The notes beneath the pieces were generated by a model. The model was given only the letters and a program-made list of their open reading frames with translations, was not told the DNA's origin and did not search any database. The translations under genes and the position numbers were made by a program. Shown piece after piece: positions 48,082-60,000 of a DNA stretch of 60,000 nt. This DNA is from Bolinopsis microptera (Eukaryota; Ctenophora; Tentaculata; Lobata; Bolinopsidae): positions 1,838,312-1,898,311 of the forward strand of contig NC_087084.1 in the NCBI RefSeq assembly GCF_026151205.1, given 5' to 3'. Every line of letters starts with the position of its first letter. The first letter of the stretch is position 1.

Positions 48082-49850
48082 TGTGTTGGTAGAATGCGTT
48101 ACTAAATAAAACAGCGCGATGCTGCCTAAAGATTAGTTATATTTCTGTAGATCATCGAATAGTTAGGTTTCCAGACTGGCAAAAAATGCAATAAACATTA
48201 CAAAAACATCATCAGCTACAAATAAAGATTACAATATAACGAACAGATTTTGCTTACAGCTAACCACAGATTGAGAACAAACTAAGTATTGTGATGAACA
48301 ACATCAAGTTATGGGTTCTCGTATACACAAAAGAAACACACAATGATATTCGGCAACTCACGAGCGCACACACACATCACACTCACGCGCTTACCGGTAC
48401 CCCTTCAAAGATTCACGGTGGGGGACAACCTATTCCTCATCATTATCCAATATAATGAAGAATGTGAACTATTAAGATGATCAATCGAGTTAACAATGTT
48501 CCGGGAACTGATCGAGGGGTATGAAAAACGTGTTACACGCGATCATGATACCCGCGGATTGAAGCAAGTAGGTACTGGGGGTGTACCGGGCGTGATTTGT
48601 TGGTGAAATAGAATTGTCATTGCCGTATCTCGATTTTATCTACATTTTTCCATTCACACACTTTTGTAAAATAACATTATCATAAATATAAAATTATTAT
48701 TTTTACCCGGGTAAAAATAAAAATTTATATTACGTAATTTGACCAAAACCCATAATCATGGGTAGAGTGAACCGCTGCCAGTGTCTCTCTTTTCCAAACA
48801 AAAGGAAATGATATTAATTTGAGGAACCGTCCGCAAATGCAAATTGATACCGAGAATGAAATCGGTCGCTCGCTTTTCCCATTCAATAAGCTTCATTACA
48901 ATTCGTAAGCCGTGAAATATCATTTCCTTTTATTTAGAAAAGAGAGACACTGGCAGCGGTTCACTCTACCCATGATTATGGGTTTTGGTCAAAAATCATC
49001 TCTTTTTGATTATAATGTCAGGATAATTTACACAGTCGAAACTTCATGAATAACTATAAGGAGGTAATTTCAACGATTTCGAAATTTTACCTTTGAAAAC
49101 ATTTCCTTGTGTTTAGGTAGGTATATCTGTCGATAAAAGACTGAATATGGCACTTTTCGCTCATTCAAGTTGGCATTTAATTCATATATAATGCCATTTA
49201 AATATCGTGGGAAAGCAGAATATATTCGAAATCACGAATGAGCAAAATTCTCACCTTTCGCACGTGCAAACTTTGAGCGGACGTTGCGTGCGCATACAAT
49301 ATTGAATCACCGTAAATTGTTGCATAGTGGTATTTAATATATAGTTTGACAAGCACGCAAAGTTTCAAAAGATTTCAAATAGAACTTGAATCACAACGGG
49401 ACTCCAAAGTTGATAAACATCGTGAAAATAACAATTTTCAGTGATATAAGCTATTTTAAATCAATTTGGGAGTGTCCCCACGTGTGCAACTTTTCGATTT
49501 TCAACTTTAAAACTAGCCTATTACACAATTTAGACCTTTAAGAAGCAAAATTGAGGTCCACAACCCAAGGGATGGTCCAACACCAGAGAATACTAATTCA
49601 CAACTTTTGTGTTTTTATAAAATTATTCTTCAAAAAAGCACTAACTTCAATAGCGAATATCTTTATGAGGAGCAAGGTAGGAAACTTTTCCGGTAGATTT
49701 TCAGAATGCTTGAACAATTATCTAAGATAAAAAATGTCCTCAGATTTTGAATAAAATTACTTTTTCATGGTGTAAAATCGACTTGAAAAGTTGTTATTTT
49801 GTTAAAAATCAAGTTTTAAAAACACTTAAATTGATGACGTCATCAAGTGA

Positions 49851-50083
49851 TTTTTTTTTGTCGCGACACCCACTGACCACCGTCATATAGAGGTGGCGAC
49901 CCTCCACTTGAGGAGCGTCCTACTGGAGTCCATCCAGCTGCAATAAGCCCCTTCCCTGAGGGCCACTGGATGATAATACCTGTTAAGGTATCAGCCGAAT
50001 CGGGGTTGCACCTCCGGAGATTTACTAACTTGGTCCCTAGGGAAGTTCTGGGTGGTTACCCTGGCCGCTCAACACCATGAAAG
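49851..50083 (-). mobile_element. SINE-like insertion, 233 bp, 18-bp target duplication
   Basis: On the minus strand it ends in an A9 tail. It is flanked by GATGACGTCATCAAGTGA (49833-49850) and GATGACGCCATCAAGTGA (50084-50101), one mismatch in 18. The uninterrupted element at 41230 and 42130 shows the empty site. No A or B box is convincing, so the class is inferred from tail and duplication. Confidence 0.75.
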
Positions 50084-51670
50084 GATGACGCCATCAAGTG
50101 ATGATGATGACGATAAATTATTTTTCGGTATTATGTAAACTAAAGTATAAACAATTATCTTTAAAACCTGTGGTTCGAAATGACTGTATCTTTTATACTT
50201 TTGAATCTACGGACACTTAAATGTAGGCTACAATTGACTGCCAAAGCGTCTACATAATATATATAGCTTCCGGATCAGTGAACGGACCAAATGTCTAATC
50301 TGCTCCCAGTAGGCTCCTAGTTTGTATCCAACAGAATTAAAGAAGAAAAACTGGAAAATTAATTATTAATTTAAATATAAAATCTTACAAGGTAAATATA
50401 ATTAAATATGCACGTCAAATTCAAAAGCGTGACCAAACTATTATTAAACTATTGTATTCTGAATAAATGCGTCCGAAAATGAGTAAAGCAAGATTTCTTA
50501 AAGTTAATTTAAGACACAACATTTCTCCTGATAACAAATTTAAAAAACTACCTTATGCATGTATAGAAAATTTGAAATGTTGTGACAAATAAAACAGCGT
50601 GATGCTGCTAAAAGATTAGTCACCTGCAGTTAGTGACTATTCATATGTTAATGTTATGCGTAAGCTCTCCTCCAAATATGTACTTAGGTTTATAAACGCG
50701 CAACAATTTCACCATCGAACGAAAGTTAAGAGCTTTCGAGTTGTGGAGTTATTTGAAAAATTCCGGTCCTCGATATATTGCGGTGACCTTGATCTGCTTT
50801 ATATTATAATCGAATTTATTCTGCTCGAGATCAATAATTTGAAGAACCGACAAAGTTTTCTGATATTATTTTGCAGAAACTTTATAATTACATAGAGCCA
50901 CCCAGACGCTACCACGATCTAATTAGTCAAAATAACATAGTTAACAAAATGCAGTGGGAAACCTGTGACATCACCAACAACTTGATTATTTGCATAACTT
51001 TAAACAAGGCCGGGGCATTATTTAAATCCCAATGTTAATATAAAACACTACCCTAATAACGAGAGGTCCCAAATATACAAACGAATTTAGAGTAGGTAGT
51101 AGGTACCTGTGTTGGTAGAATGCGTTACTAAATAAAACAGCGCGATGCTGCCTAAAGATTAGTTATATTTCTGTAGATCATCGAATAGTTAGGTTTCCAG
51201 ACTGGCAAAAAATGCAATAAACATTACAAAAACATCATCAGCTACAAATAAAGATTAAAATATAACGAACAGATTTTGCTTACAGCTAACCACAGATTGA
51301 GAACAAACTAAGTATTGTGATGAACAACATCAAGTTATGGGTTCTCGATCGTATACACAAAAGAAACACACAATGAAATTCGGCAACTCACGAGCGCACA
51401 CACACACATCACACACACGCGCTTACCGGTACCCCTTCAAAGATTCACGGTGGGGGACAACCTATTCCTCATCATTATCCAATATAATGAAGAATGTGAA
51501 CTATTAAGATGATCAATCGAGTTAACAATGTTCCGGGAACTGATCGAGGGGTATGAAAAACGTGTTACACGCGATCATGATATCCGCGGATTGAAGCAAG
51601 TACTGGGGGTGTACCGGGCGTGATTTGTTGGTGAACTAGAATTGTCATTGCCGTATCTCGATTTTATCTA

Positions 51671-52437
51671 CAGGGTGGGCCAAAAGTCAGTGTGCAAACG
51701 TTGGCCTTAATAGCTCAGTCACTGAGTGCCCAATTGAAATACTTCCTTATGGTATGACTTAGTACCACCACTGGTTCGAGGAATTTGTCAACTCGAAAAA
51801 AATTCGCGTTCATTTTTTTCAAATGGAGGTTCATTTTCGCAGTTATTTGATAGTTTGGATAGTCGGATCAAGCTAAATGTTATTGAATTGTGTTTGGCCA
51901 TTCGAATTACGTTTGTCCTGAAAGAATTAGAACTGTAGCTTCTCAGATGACCGAGATATGAAGCATAACGAGTTTATTCATTACGTGTGATCAGGTGATT
52001 GGTTTACCTAATCACGTGATAAGGTGACCCCGTTAACTACCCCGTTAAACATTATGGGAATTGTTAAGGGTGCCCAATTAAGGTGTCGTGTCACGGTGTC
52101 ACATAATCACCCAGTCAATTTTGTTAACGAGATACACAAAATGCTTGTTAACTTCGTCATTTCTAATCCGTTTTGCCTCATGTTTTCAGATCATATGCAA
52201 CATTTGATAATCTACCGTCTCTGAAAAAATTAGGCGTTCAGGATGTTCAGAGAAAACAATATAGGTGTTTTAATATTGAATGGGCGTGGTCTAAAATATT
52301 CGAATTTTCAAATTTTGACGACGGAATCCTCGAACCAGTAAGTACAGTATGCCATCTGCAAAGCAACAGCTCTCAAATATAAAACACGGCGGAGGTATAA
52401 GACCCAACGTTTGCACACTGACTTTTGGCCCACCCTG
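51671..52437 (+). mobile_element. Non-autonomous mariner-type element, 767 bp
   Basis: Inverted ends CAGGGTGGGCCAAAAGTCAG continue TGTGCAAACGTTGG, about 34 bp. TA lies on both sides (51669-51670, 52438-52439). Copy 1 at 48640 has the empty site ATCTACATTTTTCC. Short frames inside do not resemble a transposase. Confidence 0.93.
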
Positions 52438-52977
52438 TACATTTTTCCATTCACACACTTTTATAAAATAACATTATCATAAATATAAAATTATTATTTT
52501 TACCCGGGTAAAAATAAAAATTTATATTACGTAATTTGACCAAAACCCATAATCATGGGTAGAGTGAACCGCTGCCAGTGTCTCTTTTTTCCAAACAAAA
52601 GGAAATGATATTAATTTGAGGAACCGTCTGCAAATGCAAATTGATACCGAGAATGAAATCGGTCGCTCGCTTTTCCCATTCAATAAGCTTTATTACAATT
52701 CGTAAGCCGCGAAATATCATTACCTTTTGTTTAGAAAAGAGAGACACTGGCAGCGGTTCACTCTACCCATGATTATGGGTTTTGGTCAAATATCATCTCT
52801 TTTTGATTATAATGTCAGGATAATTTACACAGTCGAAACTTCATGAATAACTATAAGGAGGTAATTTCAACGATTTCGAAATTTTACCTTTGAAAACATT
52901 TCCTTGTGTTTAGGTAGGTATATCTGTCGATAAAAGACTGAATATGGCACTTTTCGCTCATTCAAGTTGGCATTTAA

Positions 52978-53380
52978 TCAACTTAATAACACCAGAATGT
53001 GTGTGTGTCTGTGTGTCTGTGTGTCTGTCTGTGTGTAATTTCCGAACGGTTATACAAAAAAAAACGGTAATAGTTACGGGACTGGTTTTTTCGGTATAGT
53101 GCCGACAAAACTCTGATGAAGCCCATAGGAATTTTTTTTTAAATCGGCCGGTGGTAAGTGGTTTAATTGATGGTTTTGTACCACAAATGTTACATAAAAT
53201 TGCTTGAGCAGAACGGCAAGAGTTACGGGGCTTGCTCTCTCTCTCATTACTGTGTAATGTGTTATTATAGCTGCATTTAAGTAGCGTCATAATTGGATTA
53301 GCCCGGAAGATTCGCTGTAATGTTATACCTTAAGCTTATTAGGGGAGGGGGGACTGTTAGTGTTTGGGGTCTGTTTGGAC

Positions 53381-53414
<34 letters not shown>

Positions 53415-53746
53415 ATACGACAATGTTATGCGTGTTTTCAAATATAATATGCGGGTGTGGTGCGGAGTTAACAAGGGTTAATTTCTATAACGATTTAAAT
53501 AAAAATAGAAAGCGGTTCAAGACGGGAGTGATGAGGTGTAATACTCGGTGTTCAGACCTTATGATCATGGAGTGTGGTGCCTCATGGCTAATAATGACTT
53601 AATTATCCACAAGAAATAACTGATTATGAGATTATTGTTTAAGAAACTATTGGGTCACCTAATGCGGGTTTTGACTCAGCGGGTAATTACTCCTACCCTT
53701 TTTAACTGCGGCAGTGAAATCCCGGCCGTAGGCCGGGTTACACTAG
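52978..53746 (+). mobile_element. Non-autonomous Helitron, 769 bp
   Basis: Starts TC, ends CTAG, inserted between A and T. The empty site is TTTAA|TTCATATA in copy 1 at 49175. A perfect hairpin CCCGGCC-GTA-GGCCGGG (53721-53737) ends 9 nt before the terminus. Interior holds TGTG and GAGA microsatellites (53000-53035, 53385-53411). No Rep/helicase frame. Confidence 0.93.
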
Positions 53747-54392
53747 TTCATATATAATGCCATTTAAATATCGTGGGAAAGCAGAATATATTCGAAATAT
53801 CAAATGAGCAAAATTCTCACCTTTCGCACGTGCAAACTTTGAGCGGACGTTGCGTGCGCATACAATATTGAATCACCGTAAATTTTTGCATAGTGGTATT
53901 TAATATATAGTTTGACAAGCACGCAAAGTTTCAGAAGATTTCAAATAGAACTTGAATCACAACGGGACTCCAAAGTTGATAAACATCGTGAAAATAACAA
54001 TTTTCAGTGATATAAGCTATTTTAAATCAATTTGGGCGTGTCCCCACGTGTGCAACTTTTCGATTTTCAACTTTAAAACTAGCCTATTACACAATTTAGA
54101 CCTTTAAGAAGCAAAATTGAGCTCCACAACCCAAGGGATGGTCCAACACCAGAGAATACTAATTCACAACTTTTGTGTTTTTATAAAATTATTCTTCAAA
54201 AAGCACTAACTTCAATAGCGAATATCTTTATGAAGGAGCAAGGTAGGAAACTTTTCCGGTAGATTTTCAGAATGCTTGAACAATTATCTAAGATGAAATT
54301 GTCCTCAGATTTTGAATAAAATTACTTTTTAATGGTGTAAAATCGATTTGAAAAGTTTTAAAAACACTTAAATTGATGACGTCATCAAGTGA

Positions 54393-54624
54393 TTTTTTTT
54401 GTCGCGACACCCACTTACCACCGTCATATAGAGGTGGCGACCCTCCACTTGAGGAGCGTCCTACTGGAGTCCATCCAGCTGCAATAAGCCCCTTCCCTGA
54501 GGGCCACTGGATGATAATACCTGTTAAGGTATCAGCCGAATCGGGGTTGCACCTCCGGAGATTTACTAACTTGGTCCCTAGGGAAGTTCTGGGTGGTTAC
54601 CCTGGCCGCTCAACACCATGAAAG
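54393..54624 (-). mobile_element. Second copy of the SINE-like insertion
   Basis: Same site, orientation and flanks (54375-54392 and 54625-54642) as 49851-50083, with a T8 tract. It was copied by the segmental duplication rather than inserted again. Confidence 0.75.
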
Positions 54625-54815
54625 GATGACGCCATCAAGTGATGATGATGACGATAAATTATTTTTCGGTATTATGTAAACTAAAGTATAAACAATTATC
54701 TTTAAAACCTGTGGTTCGAAATGACTGTATCTTTTATACTTTTGAATCTACGGACACTTAAATGTAGGCTACAATTGACTGCCAAAGCGTCTACATAATA
54801 TATATAGCTTCACGA

Positions 54816-55200
54816 CAATCTGTTGTAAAACAGGGGTTCCAGAAAACCCACTTCCCAATTATACTCCTGAAACATGAAATTTTTTTACAGTCGATTTGGA
54901 CAAGGTCTAGACGCTCTGCAAAGTTTCAGATCTCTAACTCAATTTTAACATGGTTTTTAAGGCACCTGAATATGGCGATTTTGGGTTTTTTACCTAATTT
55001 CGTATAACATGCTGGCGCGTATTTTGCGCAAATTTCTTAAAAACCTCCACATACCTATTTCTTATTCTTGTCATCTTTAACATTGAATTATAATGTATTG
55101 AACTTAAATATACCTGCTGAACTACTTTCGATGAGTCTTAATGCCTGGAAAACAATAAAGGGGATATAATAGTATAGGGGGTACATAGTGTTGTGAATAT
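54816..55200. mobile_element. Loop end of the A foldback element
   Basis: CACGACAATCTGTTGTAAAA and AGGGGGTACATAGT match the loop region around 41940 and 43440-43870. Confidence 0.7.
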
Positions 55201-56030
55201 AAGGGCAACGGTTATGCTTGCAGGCATTGTGATCAACCTAGGATGATCATAATTAACCCATTAGGGACGATAGGGTCGTTTTTATGACCCACCTTTTCGA
55301 GACGAAAACCAAATTACTAAACGCTATAACGAATCTATAGCATATATGCTCAAAATTTATTGGGCTTCATTATTTTATATTACATATTTTTTAAACTAAT
55401 TACAACACTACAAATCTATTACATTTGTTGAGAAAATTATGTAATGTAACGTGATGGAGGTTCTTTAAGCGGGAAATTCCAGTCCAAACCCTGGAAACAT
55501 GACATAAAGGATTTGTTTTACTTGTTGCATGAAAAGCACTAATATATGAGATTTCTTAGAGACCTGATGAGTACCAAGCGGAAATCATGATTACCTGGTA
55601 AGCAGCGCACGGCCCATTTCGGACTTGCACGAGTTATAATTATATGAGATTTTTCTCGAATAATTTTCAAGACTTGATGTCAATTTATTATCGGAGAAAA
55701 ATACGATTCATGAAGGAGCAACCTGCCGATAAGTTTTATACTAAGTCAGTTTTATCGCAGCTTTGTTTTAATTTAACACCCGGAATCCATGAATTTTAAG
55801 AATTTTAAAGTTGCTTTTGTTTAAGAATGTCCGGCAATGTAACTAGATACTTAATTTATAGGATCGAGCATCGTTTAATAATTAATTTCCATATTCAGAA
55901 ATAATATTTTGGGGATTAATTGAATTAAAGTTATAATATGACGGGCGATAACTAAAAGATGGAACTTTTTTCGAATCCTTTTATTATATATTGCGTTAAT
56001 CAATAAACAGTGCTTATAAAATTTGGCCAT
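55201..56030. other. No gene recognised
   Basis: AT-rich. Nothing supported. Confidence 0.4.
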
Positions 56031-56034
56031 GACA

Positions 56035-57505
56035 CATGAGAGAACTCACGTAATGTGTTTAGAGGTCGTGAGAAGAATCCGTGGCAACTAGTACTAGTAG
56101 TCACGCCGCTCACAACTTCTTAAAGTTAGGTCATTTTTCACGTGGCATTTTAGTGGCATGTGTTCCTGACCGTGTTATGTAGCACTGGCTACAAATCATT
56201 CCTGCTCATATCGCTTCACAATCCGGTGAATAATAGTCTTAGCCATACTTTGTGCTATAAATTGTTGGCTGTGAAGCTTCGCCAGTCATCAGTCGTCACG
56301 TTGGATTTTTCAAATTTCTAAAGCCACGATCATTTGGCCATGCAAGCTTGTCCGTGGGCTGGCCAGATGCCACAGCGTACGAGTTACTTAAATGTTTAAC
56401 CAAATCCCTCGCGTTTGTAATTGTAGCAGCGCGAGCCCACGCCCCACCGAACGGCGGTACAGGAGGTGAAACAAGCTTGTCGCGCAGTACATGAAGACTC
56501 GTGGCTAGCTCTCACTAAATCGCTCGCCCAAAAATTTCACGTGACTTTGGTTTTTTTGGTTTTGCAGCCGTACAAAGAGGTTTTACATAAACCCTAATCC
56601 CAACCGTAACCCTAACCATAACCCCGAAGCTATCCGGGGATAATCTTAACCACAACCCTAACCCTAACCCGAGCCCTAAATAATCGAATTCACGTTTTAC
56701 TAGCCTAAACTAACAAGCCTACTAACAAAAATAGCAAACACTCTTGCAGTACTAGTACTAGTAGGCACAAAGCAATCTCTTTCTTATAGCCACTGAATTA
56801 AATGACTTGTACAGTTTGCTTGGGAATCTTCTTAATTCAAAATCTTATTATAAACATAATTCTGTGACGTATCCCTGACACCTGAGAACAGCCAAATCGT
56901 ACAGCCAGGGACCTCTGGGAGATGCCAGTCTTGTGGTCAACTGATCGTCTAAGGGTCGAAACAGACGGTGACAACTTGTTCCGTGACAACTGTCACGACT
57001 GAGTCACGTAGTGTGTTTCAAATTCAATAACAGCCATGAAACATGAGAGAACTCACGTAATGTGTTTAGAGGTCGTGAGAAGAATCCGTGGCAACTAGTA
57101 CTAGTAGTCACGCCGCTCACAACTTCTTAAAGTTAGGTCATTTTTCACGTGGCATTTTAGTGGCATGTATTCCTGACCGTGTTATGTAGCACTGGCTACA
57201 GATCCTTCCTGCTCATATCGCTTCACAATCCGGTGAATAATAGTCTTAGCCATACTTTGTGCTATAAATTGTTGGCTGTGAAGCTTCGCCAGTCATCAGT
57301 CGTCACGTTGGATTTTTCAAATTTCTAAAGCCACGATCATTTGGCCATGCAAGCCGTGGCCTGGCCAGTTGCCACAGCGTACGAGTTACTTAAATGTTTA
57401 ACCAAATCCCTTGCGTTCGTAATTGTAGCAGCGCGAGCCCACCGAACGGCGGTACAGGAGGTGAAACAAGCTTGTCGCGCAGTACATGAAGACTCGTGGC
57501 TATCT
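56035..57505 (+). repeat. Direct-repeat pair (56035-56520 and 57040-57505), promoter-like
   Basis: Two copies of about 470 bp, nearly identical from CATGAGAGAACTCACGTAAT to ATGAAGACTCGTGGCTA, separated by about 520 bp. Each has TGCTATAAATTG (56249 and 57260) and about 25-35 bp later CAGTCATCAGTCGTCACG, like a TATA box and initiator. In copy 2 an ATG at 57341 opens 80 codons, mostly Ala/Val-rich; copy 1 has a frameshift there. Could be LTR-like ends or a duplicated small gene. Confidence 0.6.
56585..56680 (-). repeat. Degenerate interstitial telomere-like repeats
   Basis: AACCCTAATCCCAACCGTAA and CAACCCTAACCCTAACCC: imperfect units of CCCTAA, the animal telomere repeat, between the two direct repeats. 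Confidence 0.7.
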
Positions 57506-57599
57506 GATCGAACATACTATATACGGCCGGGCAACGGAAACCTTAATTGTTATATTTGCGTTTGTAACTCACCTAGGCACTAACACGCCCTCATGACTC

Positions 57600-58065
57600 G
57601 AACTTTTACATAGCCATGTGTATACGCGTACTGCGTGACGCGCTTTTTTCACAAGCGGTCGCGCGCTACTGCAAGCGAGAGGGCTCTGGTTAGAGCAAAC
57701 TCGAACTTGTCGACATCCGTTAATGGTTAAACTTGCTGGGCGGTGCTCAGCTGCAGCCTGTCATTCCGCCGAATCTATATTTTATATTTATGAACATAAT
57801 AGCCTGTGGTCCCCTTGTAAAGCGATGTTTACCTAACCTGTTAATCATGTGATTTTAACGGGTGATACTTATACTCGTAAAATGTTTGTTCCATATATAT
57901 ATACCCAGGAAACCCTACCGGCTGGGGTATATCTTTAAAAGTAAAATAAATAGAACCTTCCGGTTTGCTCTAACCAGAGCCCTCTCGCTTGCAGTAGCGC
58001 GCGACCGCCGTACGCGTAGACACATGGCTATGTGAACCTTCCGGTTTTCAACGCGCGCCGAGTTG
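57600..58065. repeat. Inverted repeat pair, about 110-bp arms
   Basis: The left arm (57600-57715) and right arm (57955-58062) share GCGGTCGCGCGCTACTGCAA and GAGAGGGCTCTGGTTAGAGC in opposite orientation, and ACATAGCCATGTG at the outer ends. The spacer is about 240 bp. MITE-like, but no clear target duplication is visible. Confidence 0.75.
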
Positions 58066-59660
58066 GACTCGTCGACGGTCTAATATATGGAACAGATATT
58101 TTACAAATATCACCCGTTAACAAAATTTTCGTCTCGTAAATTTAAAGTTAGCTCCCCAGGAGCCAAATTTGGGACAACTTAGATTCTGAAATAAACCGAA
58201 AAGTTCGATTTTGGGCTAAATAAAAGATCACAGCTTTTAAACTTTGCAAAGTAATGTCGTTGTCATGACTACTAGGCTCAATGCAGCGTGCGAAAGGTAA
58301 ACTTGACGTGACGCGCGACGACAAACGTGCTGTTGAAAATCTATCACCTCTAGCATTAATGTAGAGATTCGTCGGAATGACAGGCTGAGCGCGGCCCAGT
58401 AATCTCGTCAACGATTTTTGATGCGAATGAAAAATGATAGTCTTTGATTGACGATGTCAATCCATAAAAATCGTTGCTCTGCTTCGCAAAGCAACGATCG
58501 ACGATGCGAAGCAAGAATGCTAGTTTGCGCGGCGCGCCGAAGCGGCGAAGTCCTCCAATGATAGTCTGCGCTGCAGGTCAGTATTTCTCTAAATACTGTC
58601 AACTGTCAACGATGTCGTCTACGATTTCGTCAATTAGAACTGTCAACATTATTCTAGAAGAGAGTTATCTTCGATACAAATCAAGAATTATAGGAAAAAT
58701 AGTATACGCTGTAATTTTGATATTTTATAAAAGGGACTCCTGCAGGCCAGGTAAAATAAATTCGTATTGTATTTTCAATTTTGTATATACAATTTCAAGG
58801 GACTCCCTACCCACTACACTGCTTCATCGGGTAGTTGATGTACCGTTCACAAGCAAGAACCACTTTGGTCTACTTGCTGTGAGGTGTCATAGCTACATTA
58901 CATGTGTTGAGGGTTTCTTTTTATTCCTTTTTTTATATTTTGAACGCTAGTTCTAAATCAACCCACATTTATGAATAGAATTATACATTTAGGTGTCTAT
59001 CATTATAGTCAGACAACTACCATCTCTAAATTTATTTACATTGTTTGAATGAATCTTCCTTTGTGTCCTATTGTTCTTTCTCAAAAAAATTGTCTTTTCT
59101 CAGCAAGTACCCACATAACAAAGCTTCATGAGAATGTTCTGCTTGATACATTAAGGACCCCAAATACAATGCCCTAGACTAATTTTGATTAAAATTGTCA
59201 AGTCCAATGAAGACATTTTCCTAGCTCATAGATGTGTTTAGCATCTGATGGATGTATGGCATCCAGTAGCAGTCAATAGAAACAGACATTCTAAGATTGT
59301 GTTTAACAGGGATATATTCAGCTTGTAGTTGATAACTTCAAACTTGGTTCCATTAAACTGAATGTTATTTTGTAGGGCCCAATGGCATAACGAAGGGCTC
59401 CGCCGACCCCGCTATTTGATCAGAGCTGCTAGAGATGAACAAGTAGAAAAAAAATGCATAAAAACCTGGCCTTGAGTTGCTGAGATATTGCACGCCAAAA
59501 TTTGAGGTTTACCTGTAATTACATGTAAAACTTTAGCCCTTAACACCTGTGCCAAGTTTCAGGTCCTGGGTGCGGCTAGTCTTTTCCAAAAGTTGAGCTC
59601 TATCTGGAAAACAGAAATTAAGAGATAATTTAACTTAAAATTGGAAAAATGATAATTTAC
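58066..59660. other. No gene recognised
   Basis: A GGGCCCAATGGCATAACG word at 59377 resembles the ends of the 34448-35783 element. ORFs of 64-158 codons here lack recognisable domains. Confidence 0.4.
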
Positions 59661-59674
59661 CCCACCCCCCCCTC

Positions 59675-59845
59675 TGGCCTTATTAGCTCAGTCACTGAGT
59701 GCCCAATTGAAATAAATCTTTCTGGTATGACTTACTACCGCCAATGTTTCGAGGAATGTGTCAAATATAAACATTTTCGTAGTTCATTTTTTGTCAACCA
59801 TTCCGCTCTACTACTAAAACAATTATTTACTAAATGAATTATTTA
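59675..59845 (+). mobile_element. Mariner-family fragment
   Basis: TTAGCTCAGTCACTGAGTGC and GGTATGACTTACTACCRCCA match the left part of 51671-52437; the inverted end is lost behind a C-rich run. Confidence 0.7.
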
Positions 59846-60000
59846 TTTTTATATCACAATCAAACAATATCAATGATATATAAATCGGTGGAGGCGTGAG
59901 AAGGTTTTAAGTGCTAAAGGCCACTGCTTATCTTTGGATTTGAGAGTGATCTATGCTTGAACCTCCCTCAACCATCCTCTATGTCAATATACTTATTATA

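Larger units (their letters stand above)
46873..54815 (+). repeat. Tandem segmental duplication (46873-50270 and 50271-54815)
   Basis: Each copy is a B repeat (starting CCGGATCA-TGAACGGACC) followed by an A-type half foldback element (ending AAAGCGTCTACATAATATAT). Copy 1 carries a private 370-bp insertion. Copy 2 carries a mariner element and a Helitron. Without these the copies are about 3.0 kb each and nearly identical. Both share a nested SINE-like insertion. Confidence 0.88.

Noticed and set aside
47261-50895. Conserved 79-codon ORF present in both duplicated copies
   Set aside because: Conservation is explained by recent segmental duplication; the third copy is broken and there is no domain.
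51700-51730. TAGCTCAGTCACTGAG as a tRNA A box (tRNA-derived SINE)
   Set aside because: It lies inside an element with mariner ends and TA duplication, with no B box at the right distance.
56585-56680. True telomere or chromosome end
   Set aside because: Units are imperfect and flanked on both sides by ordinary repeat DNA.
58474-58950. 158-codon plus-strand ORF
   Set aside because: No recognisable domain, mixed low-complexity C terminus, overlaps an opposite ORF; not supported as a gene.

Overview
Animal (metazoan) nuclear DNA, AT-rich and very rich in repeats. The evidence is a 17-exon gene with GT-AG introns, a nested gene on the other strand, a eukaryotic tRNA gene with a Pol III T-tract, and LINE, Helitron, mariner and other DNA-transposon remains. 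The retroelement and ankyrin types suggest a marine invertebrate, perhaps non-bilaterian, but the species cannot be fixed from sequence alone.

Layout. 0.2-1.8 kb: 3' part of a retroelement (reverse transcriptase, zinc knuckle, restriction-like endonuclease). 2.1-32.9 kb (+): a complete polypeptide N-acetylgalactosaminyltransferase gene (GALNT, family GT27). All 17 exons join in phase to a 600-residue type II Golgi enzyme with catalytic and ricin-type lectin domains. Intron 4 holds a second glycosyltransferase gene on the minus strand (3.9-5.7 kb), with a beta-trefoil followed by a GT12 (B4GALNT-like) domain. Intron 7 holds several satellites and a 1,481-bp DNA transposon with an 8-bp target duplication and a small helix-turn-helix ORF. 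Intron 10 holds a tRNA-Thr(AGT) gene and a Helitron relative. 33-38 kb: mostly unassigned, with a 1,336-bp foldback transposon flanked by an 8-bp duplication. 38.2-39.4 kb (-): ankyrin-repeat gene. 40-55 kb: a transposon graveyard with a 3.2-kb inverted repeat, a LINE fragment and a tandem segmental duplication of about 3 kb. Comparing its two copies exposes mariner and Helitron insertions with their exact empty sites; the uninterrupted foldback copy does the same for a SINE-like insertion. 56-58 kb: a direct-repeat pair of about 470 bp and an inverted-repeat pair.

The main surprise: at six exon-intron boundaries of the GALNT gene, a tandem array has formed whose repeat unit is the splice site itself plus the adjacent tip of the exon. 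Exon 5, 9 and 10 acceptors have 5, 28 and 52 extra copies; exon 7, 15 and 16 donors have 2, 4 and 45. The real exon sits at one end of each array and the coding frame is intact. This gene is therefore surrounded by over a hundred decoy splice sites.

The two glycosyltransferase genes are both predicted to act in Golgi GalNAc transfer, one starting mucin-type O-glycans and the other adding GalNAc to an acceptor sugar. Their nested, opposite-strand arrangement makes co-regulation or interference possible, but the sequence does not prove it.
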